Shown here one piece after another: positions 10,671 through 21,233 of a DNA stretch of 64,000 nucleotides. Position 1 is the first letter of the stretch, and the number at the start of each line of letters is the position of its first letter. The notes beneath the pieces are model-generated. The model searched no databases. It was given only the letters and a program-made list of their open reading frames with translations, and was not told the DNA's origin. The position numbers and the translations under genes are program-made. This DNA is from Maniola hyperantus (lineage: Eukaryota; Arthropoda; Insecta; Lepidoptera; Nymphalidae), in the NCBI RefSeq assembly GCF_902806685.2, contig NC_048537.1, forward strand, positions 18,002,720 to 18,066,719. The letters run 5' to 3'.

Positions 10671-10838
10671 TTATACGAGCAAAGTGTCTAGTTTGCACGT
10701 ATAATATATAATAGGTTCTAGATCCAGTTAAAGCTGTACGATAATATGTCAGTCAGTCAGTTTATTCTTTTATTCACCACTAGCTATTTAATCTTCTTAA
10801 GGTGTAAAAAATCTTAGGTCAAAGTCTTATTTTTTTAA

Positions 10839-11046
10839 AAACGGAACCCTTATAGGACCACTTTGTTGTCTGTCTGTCTGTCTGTATGTCTGTCTGTCTG
10901 TCTGTCTGTCTGTATGTCTGTCTGTCAAGAAACCTACAGGGTACTTCCCGTTGACATAGAATCATGAAATTTGGCAGGAAGGTGGGGTCTTACAGCTGGC
11001 TTTAGGGGAAAAATCTGAAAACCGTGAATTGAGGGTTAGATCACAC
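10839..11046 (+). repeat. GTTCCG repeat, 5' half
   Basis: Runs from AAACGGAACCCTTATAGGA through a long CTGT microsatellite, 'CTACAGGGTACTTCCCGTTG' and 'GAAAACCGTGAATTGAGGG' to TCACACAAAA. There it meets an oppositely oriented copy. Confidence 0.85.
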
Positions 11047-11270
11047 AAAAACCGGCCAAGTGCGAGTCAGGCTCGCGCAATGAGGGTTCCGTACTACAGT
11101 CGTATTTTTTCGACATTTAGCACGATAATTCAAAAACTATGATGCATAAAAATAAATAAAATCAATTTTAGAATGTACAGGTGAAGACCTTTCATATGAT
11201 ACCCCATTTGATATAGTTATCTCACTTCGAAGGTTGAAAATACTAATTATTAGGTTATGACCACCATGAA
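11047..11270 (-). repeat. GTTCCG repeat, 3' half in inverse orientation
   Basis: Begins exactly at the 3' terminus, ACCGGCCAAGTGCGAGTCAGG. It runs inward through 'TACTACAGTCGTATTTTTTC' to CATGACCACCATG. Together with the preceding half it forms a head-plus-inverted-tail composite. Confidence 0.85.
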
Positions 11271-11844
11271 CTTTTCCTATTCGCCCTTTTCAAAATTATT
11301 GTGGCAATTAAAAAGTAGTGGTGTATAATATACGACGATTAGCAATGGAGCTCATTAATTGTTTTTGAGAGATATAAAGTAGAGAAGATAATTTATTCAT
11401 TTATTCAAATTACCTTAAGGTACTAAAAGTAAATGTGGGTGTTACGGTAATGACTGTGACTTTATAACAAGTTTCATACCATTTCATTGGAGATTGAATA
11501 ATAAACGTTGTAACTACTAAGTTTGCATTAGTAAGAAAGAAAAAGTGTTTATTTGGTGCCACAGAAAATACACATGAAAAATAAATAAATAAATAAATCA
11601 CTGAAAATAAGGTGCGTGGTGATGTGTGTTACGTACCAAAATAGACTCCACTCAGCATTTGCTGCGCCTATGGCGGAAACACAGGCACAAGAATACATCA
11701 TAAATACATTAAAAAAATAAAGAAAGAATACATCAAAAAAAAGTTAATAAGTTGGGTTAGTACCGGTAAGTACCTTAAAAGGCCCTCAAGGATGAAGATG
11801 GCGGAAATCTGTGTATGATCCAAAATATCAGCCAGTAATGGATG
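11271..11844. other. Unassigned AT-rich sequence before the gap
   Basis: Contains short A-rich and ATAA-rich runs. No gene seen. Open frames that run through the N gap are artefacts. Confidence 0.5.
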
Positions 11845-12344
11845 NNNNNNNNNNNNNNNNNNNNNNNNNNNNNNNNNNNNNNNNNNNNNNNNNNNNNNNN
11901 NNNNNNNNNNNNNNNNNNNNNNNNNNNNNNNNNNNNNNNNNNNNNNNNNNNNNNNNNNNNNNNNNNNNNNNNNNNNNNNNNNNNNNNNNNNNNNNNNNNN
12001 NNNNNNNNNNNNNNNNNNNNNNNNNNNNNNNNNNNNNNNNNNNNNNNNNNNNNNNNNNNNNNNNNNNNNNNNNNNNNNNNNNNNNNNNNNNNNNNNNNNN
12101 NNNNNNNNNNNNNNNNNNNNNNNNNNNNNNNNNNNNNNNNNNNNNNNNNNNNNNNNNNNNNNNNNNNNNNNNNNNNNNNNNNNNNNNNNNNNNNNNNNNN
12201 NNNNNNNNNNNNNNNNNNNNNNNNNNNNNNNNNNNNNNNNNNNNNNNNNNNNNNNNNNNNNNNNNNNNNNNNNNNNNNNNNNNNNNNNNNNNNNNNNNNN
12301 NNNNNNNNNNNNNNNNNNNNNNNNNNNNNNNNNNNNNNNNNNNN
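11845..12344. other. Assembly gap of exactly 500 N
   Basis: A run of N of round length, probably a scaffold gap of arbitrary size. Confidence 0.99.
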
Positions 12345-12377
12345 AAGACTTCCGCAAAAGTAACGCCTGCTTCTATC

Positions 12378-12505
12378 AACAATATATGTGCATCGACCTT
12401 ATGAAAGAAATAACTGTTGTGTAGAGTTCTTGTTTCTGGCGTGTGAGAAACGTCACATAGGTATGAGTGACAGAGACAACGCTCTACAAAGCCGAAACAT
12501 CAGTC
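12378..12505 (-). repeat. Unclassified repeat, shared with 24518-24665
   Basis: Shares 'CATCGACCTT', then AAAGAAATA, and 'CATAGGTATGAGTGAC.GAGAC..ACGCTCT..AAGCCGAAA' with the copy at 24.5 kb. Strand is arbitrary. No TIR identified. Confidence 0.55.
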
Positions 12506-12852
12506 GAGGTACAATATTGCTTGTCGGGCTACTGTAGAGAGTTTTAAAGTCAGAAAAACAAAGATAAAAAACTTGGATTTAAAAACGTTTAGGTAAAAAT
12601 GATTGCTATATTCAAAGGGCGGGGTGACAAGTATTACTGATTTTGGGTACGACATCGCATGTCGGAGTGCCGTGGAGAATCGACACGACACGAGTAGCCT
12701 ACCAACGAGTTACCCTGTACCTAGTCAATATTTGAAAAGACTATTGCAGTTTGAAAGTAAATGCCAACGCCCTCTGGCCTACTACGGCGCTAGACGGGTC
12801 ATTCCGTACAAAAATGTTTGCGGGCTGCAACTTGCTTTTGCTTAATTTATTA
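12506..12852. other. Unassigned sequence
   Basis: An 80-codon plus ORF at 12603-12845 is unrecognised. Nothing else seen. Confidence 0.4.
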
Positions 12853-13140
12853 CTATCCTTTATAAAGGCGAAAGTATGTTTTTGTTTGTCCTTCAATCAA
12901 CGCAACGCAATGCAACGGAGCAACAGATAGACGCGATTTTTTGCTGTCATAAGCTACTTTTATCAAGAAAATCAAAGAGTTTTGAAAACTACCTAAAGCC
13001 ACACGGATGAATTTGCGGGTATCAGTTCGTATAGTAAATGCGAAAGTGTGCCTCGTTTGTTGCTTTATTGGTTTCTCCTTCAATCACACCGCGACATATA
13101 ATGTGCGGATAACTATTATGTTGCGGATGGATGCGGTGTG
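12853..13140 (+). mobile_element. HelB copies, two in a row, degraded
   Basis: The first runs from 'AAAGGCGAAAGTATG' and 'TTTGTCCTTCAATCA' to a damaged CACACGGATGAATTTGCGGG end near 13027. A second head, 'AAATGCGAAAGTGTGCC', follows at once and is truncated near 13140. Confidence 0.65.
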
Positions 13141-13149
13141 GTTGAAGAT

Positions 13150-13402
13150 TTATTTTTATTTATTTATTTATTCAGATACAGATAGCCCTTGACTGCAATC
13201 TCACCTGGTGGTAAGTGATGATGCAGTCTAAGATGACAGCGGGCTAACCTGGAAGGGGTATGGCAGTTTTTATTAAACCCCATACCCTTTGGTTTCTACA
13301 CGGCATCGTACCGGAACGCTAAATCGCTTGGCGGCACGGCTTTGCCGTAGGGTGGTAACTAGCCACGGCCGAAGCCTCCCACCAGACAGGCCAGAAATTA
13401 TT
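13150..13402 (-). mobile_element. SINE-3, lacking its tRNA-like head
   Basis: Runs from TTTATTTATTTATTCAGATA through 'CTCACCTGGTGGTAAGTGATG', 'GCGGGCTAACCTGG', 'CATCGTACCGGAACGCTAAA' and 'GTAACTAGCCACGGCCGAAG'. It stops at CCAGACAGGCCAGAAATTA. The minus strand is the transcriptional direction by comparison with 25.2 kb. Confidence 0.75.
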
Positions 13403-14076
13403 CTGTTTATTTATTTTTTGACTGAATAGTAATAAAACCTCACATCATCCACTGGTTTGCGTAAAAACTTTAACTTTGACGCTTGCGTCGTTAGTATTAT
13501 AAATATTAAATATGTATGATAGAGCTGGGAATTTGATTTGTGTGTTACAATCACAGAATTGCCAATAAGGCAGTATTCTGTTCTGAATTCCGTGGATGCA
13601 AAACAACTATTTCCTAGATATATGCGACGCAACTATTTACCGTCGATGCATTCGGAAAGTATTCAAAAATATAAACTGCCGGGAATGCTAAAATCCGAAC
13701 TCGCATTTCCGACAAAAATTCATACGAAGCGGAATTTAAAATCAGGCTATTCTCCTCGCATGGCCCGATTATAATAAACCTGGGTGGAACTCCGGGGCTT
13801 CTGGTAACTAGCCAATATCGCTTTCGAGAGATACTCATACAATTCACCTGATCGCTGATTCATTTTGACCTTCTTTTTGCATATTTTGCGAAAGAAAGAA
13901 GTAAAATGCGTGCAGTTTCTCTGGAACTGCAAACACTCATAAGCAAGGGGGAAAATTCTTCGCTAGAAACAAACTCTTTTAAGCTTTGCAAAGCAATTGT
14001 TAGAAATATGTCGAATAGAATAGGTATCACTTTTTCACATTATAGAGATGTGAAGAGATAAGCACTATATTTTAAG
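13403..14076. other. Unassigned sequence
   Basis: Overlapping ORFs of 60-78 codons lie on both strands at 13411-13932, none recognisable. Confidence 0.4.
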
Positions 14077-14347
14077 GTGTGATAGCCTAGTGGTTAGGAC
14101 GTCCGCTTCTAATCGGAGGTCGGGGGGTTCGACCTCTAACTTTTCGGAGCTATGTGCGTTTTAATTACTAAATAAATATCACTTGCTTTAACGGTGAAGG
14201 AAAACATCGTGAGGAAATTTGCATGCCTAATGTTCTCAAAGATGTGTGAAGTCTACGAACCCGCACATGGCCAGCATGGTAGACTATGGCCAAAACCCTT
14301 CTCACTCTGAGAGGAGACCCGTGCCAGCGATGCGTTGATCATGATGA
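14077..14347 (+). mobile_element. SINE-1, near full length
   Basis: Box A is in GTGATAGCCTAGTGGTTAGG. Box B, GGGTTCGACC, has lost its CCGGGCACGC follow-on through a small deletion. It ends 'GATCATGATGAAAG'. Confidence 0.85.
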
Positions 14348-14579
14348 AAGTGATCTTGTTCTCTTGTGCTTAACACCCATACTAATCTCCCCCACTGCGC
14401 GCGTGGCTCCACAACAAAATTCCGGAGATTCGGCTCAATTTTATTAAGTGGCACTCCCGACATTGTTCATTGAGCTGATCACGAGAGATTGTGCGTGAAA
14501 TTCAATAAGGCTCACGATCGAGTGAGGCATTTTGCAGATCAGGCGTCTTGGAGAGGCGGCGCGCGGCAACCCGCGCAGT

Positions 14580-14866
14580 ACGCTTAGTACGAGATTTTAT
14601 GTCTCACCAACGTTGATAGTATTCGAGTGTCGAAACACTTCCGCGTTATAGTAAACTGGATCTTAAAAGCCTTGTTTTAAAGATCAAGTTTGTCTACACT
14701 TCTACAGCCAGCGCTCCAAGCGGAAACGTTGCGAAATTAAAATTAGTGGCATTGAATTTTTGACTTCAATTCAAGGCTGTTTAGGTCTATTTTACTTTGA
14801 TGTTATTGTATTTCGACTCTCGAATTCTAGAACGTTTGGTGAGACGTAAAATCTTATACTAAGCGT
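14580..14866. mobile_element. MITE-1, long-TIR element
   Basis: The left arm, 'ACGCTTAGTACGAGATTTTA' onward for about 75 bp, is complementary to the right arm ending AAAATCTTATACTAAGCGT. The central domain includes 'TGTCTACACTTCTACAGCC' and 'CAGCGCTCCAAGCGGAAACG'. Its arms are more diverged than in the copy at 63427-63716. Confidence 0.8.
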
Positions 14867-15019
14867 TTACTGATCAAGTTGACCTTTCTGTGTCGCCGGG
14901 TACCCGGGCCTAGCCCGGGGCCGGCGCTCGGCCCTGATGGAGTTACTCGAGATTACTACAGTACACCGCATTGAAAACTTACGGACAAGGAAACTACAGT
15001 TTATGGACTAAGAGCCCGT

Positions 15020-15300
15020 GAGAGCCAGACCTGTTTTATTTTATAAAAACTGAAAGTTTATTTGCGTATTAACCCCAACACATGGAAGAACAACCAGCGA
15101 CTATGAGTTAATAATATTTATTAAAGTTTAAGGGCGTCTGTCTGGCGGGGAGTTGCCACGACACTTAAGTGTCTGGCAATGCGTGACGTCATGTCTAATA
15201 CTATTCCGAAGAAAATATATACTTCATACCGCCTAACAGTCGATTCTTTTTCAGGCATTTTTTTTAAATTTTTCTTTCCGTAAGAACCATCCTCGTACTT
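15020..15300 (+). mobile_element. MITE-4, left part
   Basis: Carries the arm 'TTTTATTTTATAAAAACTGA' and 'TTTGCGTATTAACCCCAACA', then the body 'GTCTGGCGGGGAGTTGCCAC' and 'TAAGTGTCTGGCAATGCGTG'. The copy at 18413 has the body plus the complementary right arm, so the family has TIRs of about 60 bp. Confidence 0.6.
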
Positions 15301-15317
15301 CAAGAAATATTATAAAA

Positions 15318-15480
15318 AAAGAATTAGCGAAATCGGTTCAGCTGTTTCATTCAGCGATTGATTTTTATATATAGAAAGATTAGGCTATAAACCTACTTTA
15401 ATCAAAACTTTGTTGTCGCTGAAAAGCTAGCAGACAGACAGACTGACACACTTTTGCATTTATAATAATATAAGTATGGA
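15318..15480 (-). mobile_element. HelB 5' end, truncated
   Basis: 'AAAAGCTAGCAGACAGACAG' followed by 'CACTTTTGCATTTATAATA' and ATAAGTATGGAT is the HelB head read on the minus strand. The 3' end is missing. Confidence 0.6.
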
Positions 15481-15654
15481 TAAAGCACTCTAAAACCGTA
15501 AATAAGTAATCAAAAGAAGGGACAGGAATCAGCGCGATCGATCCGAATTCTTGGTATACATACGAGTAAATGTTGTAGAATACGGAACTTTACAGCTCCC
15601 GAGGGGCCCCTGATGCGAAGCCGATACGCAGTTCAGTCACGACGTTCACTGTCC

Positions 15655-16262
15655 CGTGATATATGAATAATTCCCTTTTTCAGGGTTTCTCGGTGAAACT
15701 AGCCACCACACATAGGCACCTTTAATTCTGAGATTCCTAAACGATCCAGAGAGCGTAATCGAGAACATCGAAACTTCGACGCAACAGATATACTCCTGCA
15801 TCATCACGGTTGAGGGTTGGGACTCGGAGTTCAATAGTCGTTGCTTCGTACAAATCTTTTTAATATTATTTGTTTATACCCGCGACTTCGTTCACGTGGA
15901 CTTCAGCAACCCCCTGTTTTACCAATTTAGGGATTGAATTTTTAAAAATCCTTTCTTAGCGGATGTCTACGTCATAATTATAGCCTGCATGCCTCAGCCC
16001 AATCCGTCCAGTACGTAGTTTGAGCTATGCGTTGTCAGTCAACATTTCCATTTATTATTATGTAGATTTTCATCATCAATAATTCCTGAATGTCCATAAC
16101 TTATGCGGGAATTATCCTGCAGCATCAAGGAGTTGAATCCAAAAATAAAATCCATCCCGCTAACTTTCTCTATTGATTAAAAAAAATATTTGAAAATCTG
16201 TCCAGAAACTCGAGCACCGAATTAAAAACGACCTCTTTTTTGGAAGTCAGTTTCAGTTAAAA
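15655..16262 (-). repeat. Repeat Z, interrupted by a HelA element
   Basis: 15655-15870 has 'CCTGCATCATCACGGTTGAG' and 'GTCGTTGCTTCGTAC'. 16069-16262 resumes with TTATCCTGCAGCATCAAGGAG and ends 'CTTTTTTGGAAGTCAGTT'. The order matches 2150-2752. The HelA at 15871-16068 splits it. Confidence 0.6.
15871..16068 (-). mobile_element. HelA inserted in repeat Z
   Basis: Runs from TTTATACCCGCGACTTCGTTC through 'CTTTCTTAGCGGATGTCTAC' to CGTTGTCAGTCAAC and TATTATGTAGA. The terminal CTAG is lost and the GACT tract has shrunk. Confidence 0.7.
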
Positions 16263-16605
16263 AAATTAAGTGCACAGGTACTTAGTAATTTTAGGAAAAA
16301 CGGAACAAACCTTTGATACAACCAAAAGGGTAGGGTATAAGCAAACAAAATTTAGAATAAAAGCAGTCTCTGGAAGGGTGAGAGGAGGTCAGATGAACGC
16401 GGCGCATTAAATATCCAGCGGGACCTCGCAGCTCTCATCAAATATTTAGTGACGCGTCGATACTCTCAGACCCGCGCCGGCCTCAATACGTACAGACGGT
16501 TTAGTCCATCTCACTGTATTATTCGCTATATCGTCATTAAAAGCTAGGCTGTATATTTAGTGAGTTAATCGTTACATAATATAATATAATTTTAATTTCG
16601 TGTTG
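16263..16605. other. Unassigned sequence
   Basis: A GC-richer part at 16370-16500 ('GTGACGCGTCGATACTCTCA') has no match elsewhere in the window. No ORF. Confidence 0.35.
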
Positions 16606-16902
16606 GAAGCCGTGACCTAGTGGTTAAGACGTTCGCCTCCTGTTCGGGAAGTAAGGAGTTCGATCCCTATTCCCAGATACGCACTACTAACGCAACTGTA
16701 ATGTGCATTTTAAGCATTATAATATAACTTGATTTAACGGTGAAGTGAAGGAAAACATGCATGCCCGAAAGCTCTCCATAATGATCTCAAAGGTGTGTGA
16801 AGACTGCCAATCCACACTTGGCCAGCATGGTAGACTACGATCAAACATTTTCATTGAGAGGAGACCTCTATAGTGAGATGACGATAGGTCGATCATGATG
16901 AT
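16606..16902 (+). mobile_element. SINE-1, divergent copy
   Basis: Has a tRNA-like head GAAGCCGTGACCTAGTGGTTA with box B GAGTTCGATCCC, a diverged mid-section 'TCCCAGATACGC', and the tail 'GATCATGATGAT'. Confidence 0.8.
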
Positions 16903-16929
16903 CTTGTGTTGATGTTGTAGTAATGTTAA

Positions 16930-17340
16930 ACGTGGTTACGGGTAGGGCACTTTGTTTTAAAAACCGATAGTCCCATAGACGTTGGAGTCCCAACTGGAAG
17001 TGCTGGAATGCTAAACTCGTACCGGAAAGCGCAGTGTGTGAAGTCAAGAAACGAGTCACAGGGAGAGAGAAGGAAAGAGCTGAAGGAGGAAGGAGGTCCT
17101 GGCTGCGCAACCTCCGGGAGTGAACGGCAATCGCAGTGCTGCAGAACTATTTCGCCTCGCAAAGAACAGAGTGGAATACACAAAGCTGACTGCCAACCTT
17201 TGCTAGTTGGAGAGGCACGCATGACGCAAAGAAGAAGAAGGGAGGAGGTGGGTGCATCTCACAAGAGCAGAAATATGTGACGTGTTACAGAAGAGGCCTT
17301 AGTCCTGCAGTGGACTACAACAGGCCGTAGATGATGAAAA
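16930..17340 (+). pseudogene. Non-LTR retrotransposon 3' end with ORF remnant
   Basis: At 17085-17190 one frame reads RRSWLRNLRE, stop, TAIAVLQNYFASQRTEWNTQS, stop. This resembles the C-terminal 'WLRNLREW' motif of lepidopteran LINEs. An AAGAAGAAG tract and 'CAGTGGACTACAACAGGCCG' with GATGATG follow. 16960-17030 carries an RTE-like 'AGACGTTGGAGTCCCAACTG' piece, so this is a mosaic. Confidence 0.6.
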
Positions 17341-17344
17341 CGTG

Positions 17345-17629
17345 TCGTCACGAAGAAATGAGTAGTGGCCGATATTTTTATCGGATTCCATTAATGTGAA
17401 TAGTGCTATAATACGGTATTTGACTATGTCAAAAATAATTTTTTTTTTCAGTGATTATTAAATACAGGGTCCGCCAAAATACGTAAAATCCACGTCCTTT
17501 GTTACTTTTATGTGTAAAAAGCACGTCAATTGATTGTGACGTCACGTACCGGTATTTCATAGAATCTCGCACACTAAGCGCGCGTTTTGACATTTGATAA
17601 AAAGTTACTGATTTGACTAGTTGTCAAAT
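17345..17629. other. Unassigned, with CRE palindrome
   Basis: Contains GTGACGTCAC at 17537-17546. No ORF. Confidence 0.4.
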
Positions 17630-17931
17630 CATCATCATCATCATCATGATCAACCCATCACCGGTTTACTACAGAGCGCGGGTCTCCTCTCAGAGTGACA
17701 AGGGTTTTGGCCATAGTCTACCACGCTGGCCATGTGCGGATTGGTAGACTTCACACACCTTTGAGAACATTATGGAGAGCTCTCAGGCATGCAGGCTTCC
17801 TCACGATGTTTTCCTTCACCGTTAAAGCACGTGATATTTAACTAATTATCGAAAAGTTAGAGGTGCGTGCCCGGGATCGAACCCCGGACCTCCGATTAGA
17901 AGGCGGACGTCCTAACCACAAGGCTATCACC
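17630..17931 (-). mobile_element. SINE-1, full length
   Basis: The (CAT)n tail is at the left, with an intact body, box B GGGTTCGATCCCGGGCACG and a head ending GTGATAGCCTTGTGGTTAGG on the minus strand. This is one of the best-preserved copies. Confidence 0.9.
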
Positions 17932-18412
17932 TAGCTTCGTTTCAGTTCAGGCAGTTGTCAAATAGCGGACTGTAATTCCTACACCAATATACCAGCGACA
18001 TACATATATGCCGGGACATTGTTTTGTGTCGTTCCGACCAAGTGTGAACCTGGCCTTTGCTAAACAGAGCAATAGTTAAGCCATTGTCCACTATTGTGCT
18101 GTTCAAGTACACGATATCGTAGACCTAGCTAATACATAACGTGGAGTAGGTATTTGTCTTAGGCTAACTGTTGCCGCAGTGCACGACGGAGCATTGCAGC
18201 ATTGCATCGCTCCACACACCATCGCTGACATGTAATTCGTTTACGTATGTCTGTGTTTACATTACCACATACACACCAAACTACATACAATGCTTTGAGT
18301 GCCTATGAGATTTGAGTAAATCAGCCTTTACGTCTGCACCTACCTGTACCTATAAATAATCCCAATTTACATTGCAACCCAACTTTCCAAACACCTTAAA
18401 GTTTAATAAATT
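17932..18412. other. Unassigned sequence
   Basis: No repeat family or ORF recognised. Confidence 0.4.
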
Positions 18413-18600
18413 ATTATTAACGTTGAAGAGTGTCTGGCGGGGGTTCCCATGGCACTAAGTGTCTGGCAATGCATGACGTGATTTCTATTGCTACTCCATA
18501 AACAAAATATATCGTCTCTCTCAGTGTTGGGGACAATACGCAGATAAACTTTCAGCTTTTATAAAATAAGGAAGGTCTGGCACGCGCTGGCTCTCTCTCA
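18413..18600 (+). mobile_element. MITE-4, right part
   Basis: The body 'GTCTGGCGGGGGTTCCCATG' and 'GTGTCTGGCAATGCATGACG' is followed by the right arm 'ACTTTCAGCTTTTATAAAAT' and GGTCTGGCACGC. The arm is the complement of the arm at 15024-15090. Confidence 0.6.
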
Positions 18601-19195
18601 ATAATAATAGTAGGTACCTAATATTTCTTGACCTTAATTTTATTGTTATTGCACGGGTTTATTTGTTTAAAATGCACACGTAACGTTTACTTAAGTCACA
18701 GCTGATAAAAACAAAGCTGACTCATAGTACATGGAATAAATGATCATGACTTAGACTTGAGTCAAAAAGGGACAAGTCGAGCGATCGCGACATTTATCGC
18801 AAGCCATCCGAATCAGTCCCCTAGAGAGTACACGGCTTTTTGCACGCTATCGATATTAGATCATCCATCTTGACCTTTTGTTTCTATTTAGTAGGGCGAG
18901 ATGAAAATCTAATATTTTTGTTAGGCCAATCTTTTTACGAGCCTCGTACAAAAAGGTTTGTTACAATTGCTCCCAGCGCGCCAGAGCCTCGCCTGAGGGT
19001 CGCTCTTTGCTCAACTATGTCAAGGGTACTGAATCCCATATAATCCTGAGGTTTGACGGAAATTCCTAATTCCGTCTCCGCAAAATGAACTTTAAATACT
19101 ATCCTCTCTTGCGTGTCATTCTAGTTTTAATATAATGAAGGACCTCAAGTCATGGTCCTTCTTCAAAAATTGGTCCTTCAATAAAGCGGAGCGTG
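18601..19195. other. Unassigned sequence
   Basis: A 67-codon ORF at 18840-19043 is unrecognised. Nothing else seen. Confidence 0.4.
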
Positions 19196-19380
19196 TCTAT
19201 AATATTATAGATGCGAAAGTGTGCCTGTCTGTCTGTCTGTCTGCTAGCTTTTGATGGCCCATTTGTTAAACATTTTTTTAAACAAGAGTGAATAGGCATC
19301 TTCTAGGTAAACGCGTCTCACTTTAGGCTTCATCATCACTTCCCATCAGGTGTGATTTTGGTCAAGCGTTTGTCAATAAT
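19196..19380 (+). mobile_element. HelB head plus inverted SINE-3-like core repeat
   Basis: 'AAATATTATAGATGCGAAAG' type head to 'GCTAGCTTTTGATGGCCC' (19196-19262), cut by an inverted piece of the 8.7-kb repeat (19265-19375: 'ATCACTTCCCATCAGGTGTG'). Confidence 0.65.
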
Positions 19381-19381
19381 C

Positions 19382-19740
19382 CATACTCCATACTAATATT
19401 ATAAATGCGAAAGTGTGTCTGTCTGTCTGTCTGCTAGCTTTTCACGGCCCAACGGTTTAACCAACTTTGATGAAATTTGGTACAGAGGTAGCTTACATCC
19501 CGGGGACTGACACAGGCTACTTTTTATCCCGGAAAATCAAAGAGTTCCCACGGGATTTTCAAAACCTAAATCCACCAAGTTGCGGGCATCCTCTATTGAA
19601 TAATAAATTAAAATTTGTTACAGAGACAGCTTGCATCGCAGGGAAGGACATAGTCTACATTTATCTCGGAAAATCAAAGAGTTTCCACGGGATTTTGATA
19701 AATCTGAATCTATGAGGACGAAGTCCAGGTCATTATCTAG
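19382..19740 (+). mobile_element. HelB Helitron-like element with duplicated 3' half
   Basis: Head 'CATACTAATATTATAAATGC' and GCTAGCTTTTCACGGCCCAAC. The block 'CGGAAAATCAAAGAGTT' occurs twice (about 19530 and 19670), and the two halves share the GTTACAGAG/GTACAGAG..GCTT block. Ends ..TATCTAG at 19740. Confidence 0.75.
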
Positions 19741-19992
19741 TCTGAATGTATAAAAGGAAAAGGTGACTAACTGGCTGGCTGACTGTCTGACTGACTAGCT
19801 GACTGACTGATCTATCAACGCACAGCTCAAACTACAGGACGGAAGGGGCTCTGAAATGATGTTGGCATGCAGATAGCTATTATGACGTAGGCATCCGCTA
19901 AGAAAGGATTTTTTGAAAATTCAACCTCTAAGCGGGTAAAATGGGGGTTTGAAATTTGCGTAACCCACGACGAAGATGCGAGCATAAGTTAG
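19741..19992 (+). mobile_element. HelA directly abutting the preceding HelB
   Basis: Its TC start follows the upstream CTAG with no spacer. It has an interrupted GACT tract and a degraded 3' hairpin ('CCACGACGAAGATGCGAGC') ending GTTAG. Confidence 0.8.
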
Positions 19993-19999
19993 TATGCAT

Positions 20000-20157
20000 A
20001 TAAAAGAAGAATATGATTGACTATAAGTATACCAACTTTCTAGAAACTTAATATTTTGCATGTACCTAGATTTTTTCTATTATGTTTTTCTATAATCTTT
20101 TTTCTTAGAATAAGTATTTTCAAAACTCCGCCCGAGCGAAGCCAGGCAGTCAACTAG
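20000..20157 (+). mobile_element. HelC 3' part
   Basis: Ends 'CAAAACTCCGCCCGAGCGAA' and GCCAGGCAGTCAACTAG. The region upstream is AT-rich and loses similarity. Confidence 0.5.
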
Positions 20158-20377
20158 TACTCTAATACGTTGAACTGTATGGAACAGAGTGTCCTAAAAT
20201 AGTTGACATTCCAGGATAGCGTAAGAGACATTAACCCTTGTTTGTAATGCGTGCCGTCAACTCAAGGACTACCCGCCCTTCGTCAGTATTCTTTGATACC
20301 TCTGCTTTAATTTGAGTCCCTTCAAAGGAAACTGGGCAAGCGACTGCGAGCCTTGACTAGATGAAACTTTAGGATTT

Positions 20378-20779
20378 TTAGGGTTCCGTACCTCAACAGA
20401 AAAAACAGAACCCTAATAGGATCACTTTGTCTGTTAAGAAACCTACAGGGTACTTCCCGTTGATCTAGATTCTAGAATCATAAAATTTAGCAGGTAGGTA
20501 GATCTTTTAGCAAACTTTCGGGGGAAAATCTGAAAATTGTGAATTTGTGGTTCCATCACACAAAGAAAATTAAATTGTGGTCATGAACGAATAATTAGTA
20601 TTTTAAATTTTTGAAGTATATCAAGCTATATGAAAGGTCTTCACATGTGCATTCTAAAACAGATTTTTATTTATTTTTATGCGTCATAGTTTTTGAATTA
20701 TCGTGCAAAATGTCGAAAAAATACGACTGTAGTACGGAACCCTCATTGCGCGAGCCTGACTCGCACTTGGCCGGTTTTT
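20378..20779 (+). repeat. GTTCCG repeat, near full length
   Basis: Runs from AGGGTTCCGTACCTCAACAG to GACTCGCACTTGGCCGGTTT. It includes 'GAACGAATAATTAGTATTTT' and 'TATCGTGCAAAATGTCGAAA'. The CTGT microsatellite has shrunk to one unit. Confidence 0.9.
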
Positions 20780-21233
20780 TTTGTACAAGGTATGCAGACA
20801 TCTCTAAACAAATATGTTACAAGTTCTTTACGTAATCAAATTTTCTGCTCAGTTAAAAGTTGATAAATTCTTTATAAAAATATTTTTTCCCCGACACGTT
20901 GGAGCGAATAACATAAAATCAAATAAAAAGATCAAACGACCTGCTGGGATGAAAGTAATTTTGTGTCAAAACACAACTTAATATTATTTAAATGTGACCT
21001 TTTTGAGAAAAAGGGAACCAACACATATTTACTTTTAATAATTCACGGCTCTAAAGTATATTTAAAAATGTTAAGAGTTTTGTTCCTGAAATAGAAAGAA
21101 AATAAACGGGAACAGAAAAAAGGGAAAAATTCTCTTATGATCCGATTTTAATATTTTGAATGAAATCAACTCGGTAATTGCCACCGTTCGGATAAACAAA
21201 CACTTTTGCCCCATTCACGTCAAATATATTCTA
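20780..21233. other. Unassigned AT-rich sequence
   Basis: Nothing recognised. Confidence 0.4.

Noticed and set aside
11698..12404. ORFs of 173-219 codons across the N run
   Set aside because: They exist only because N codons contain no stops.
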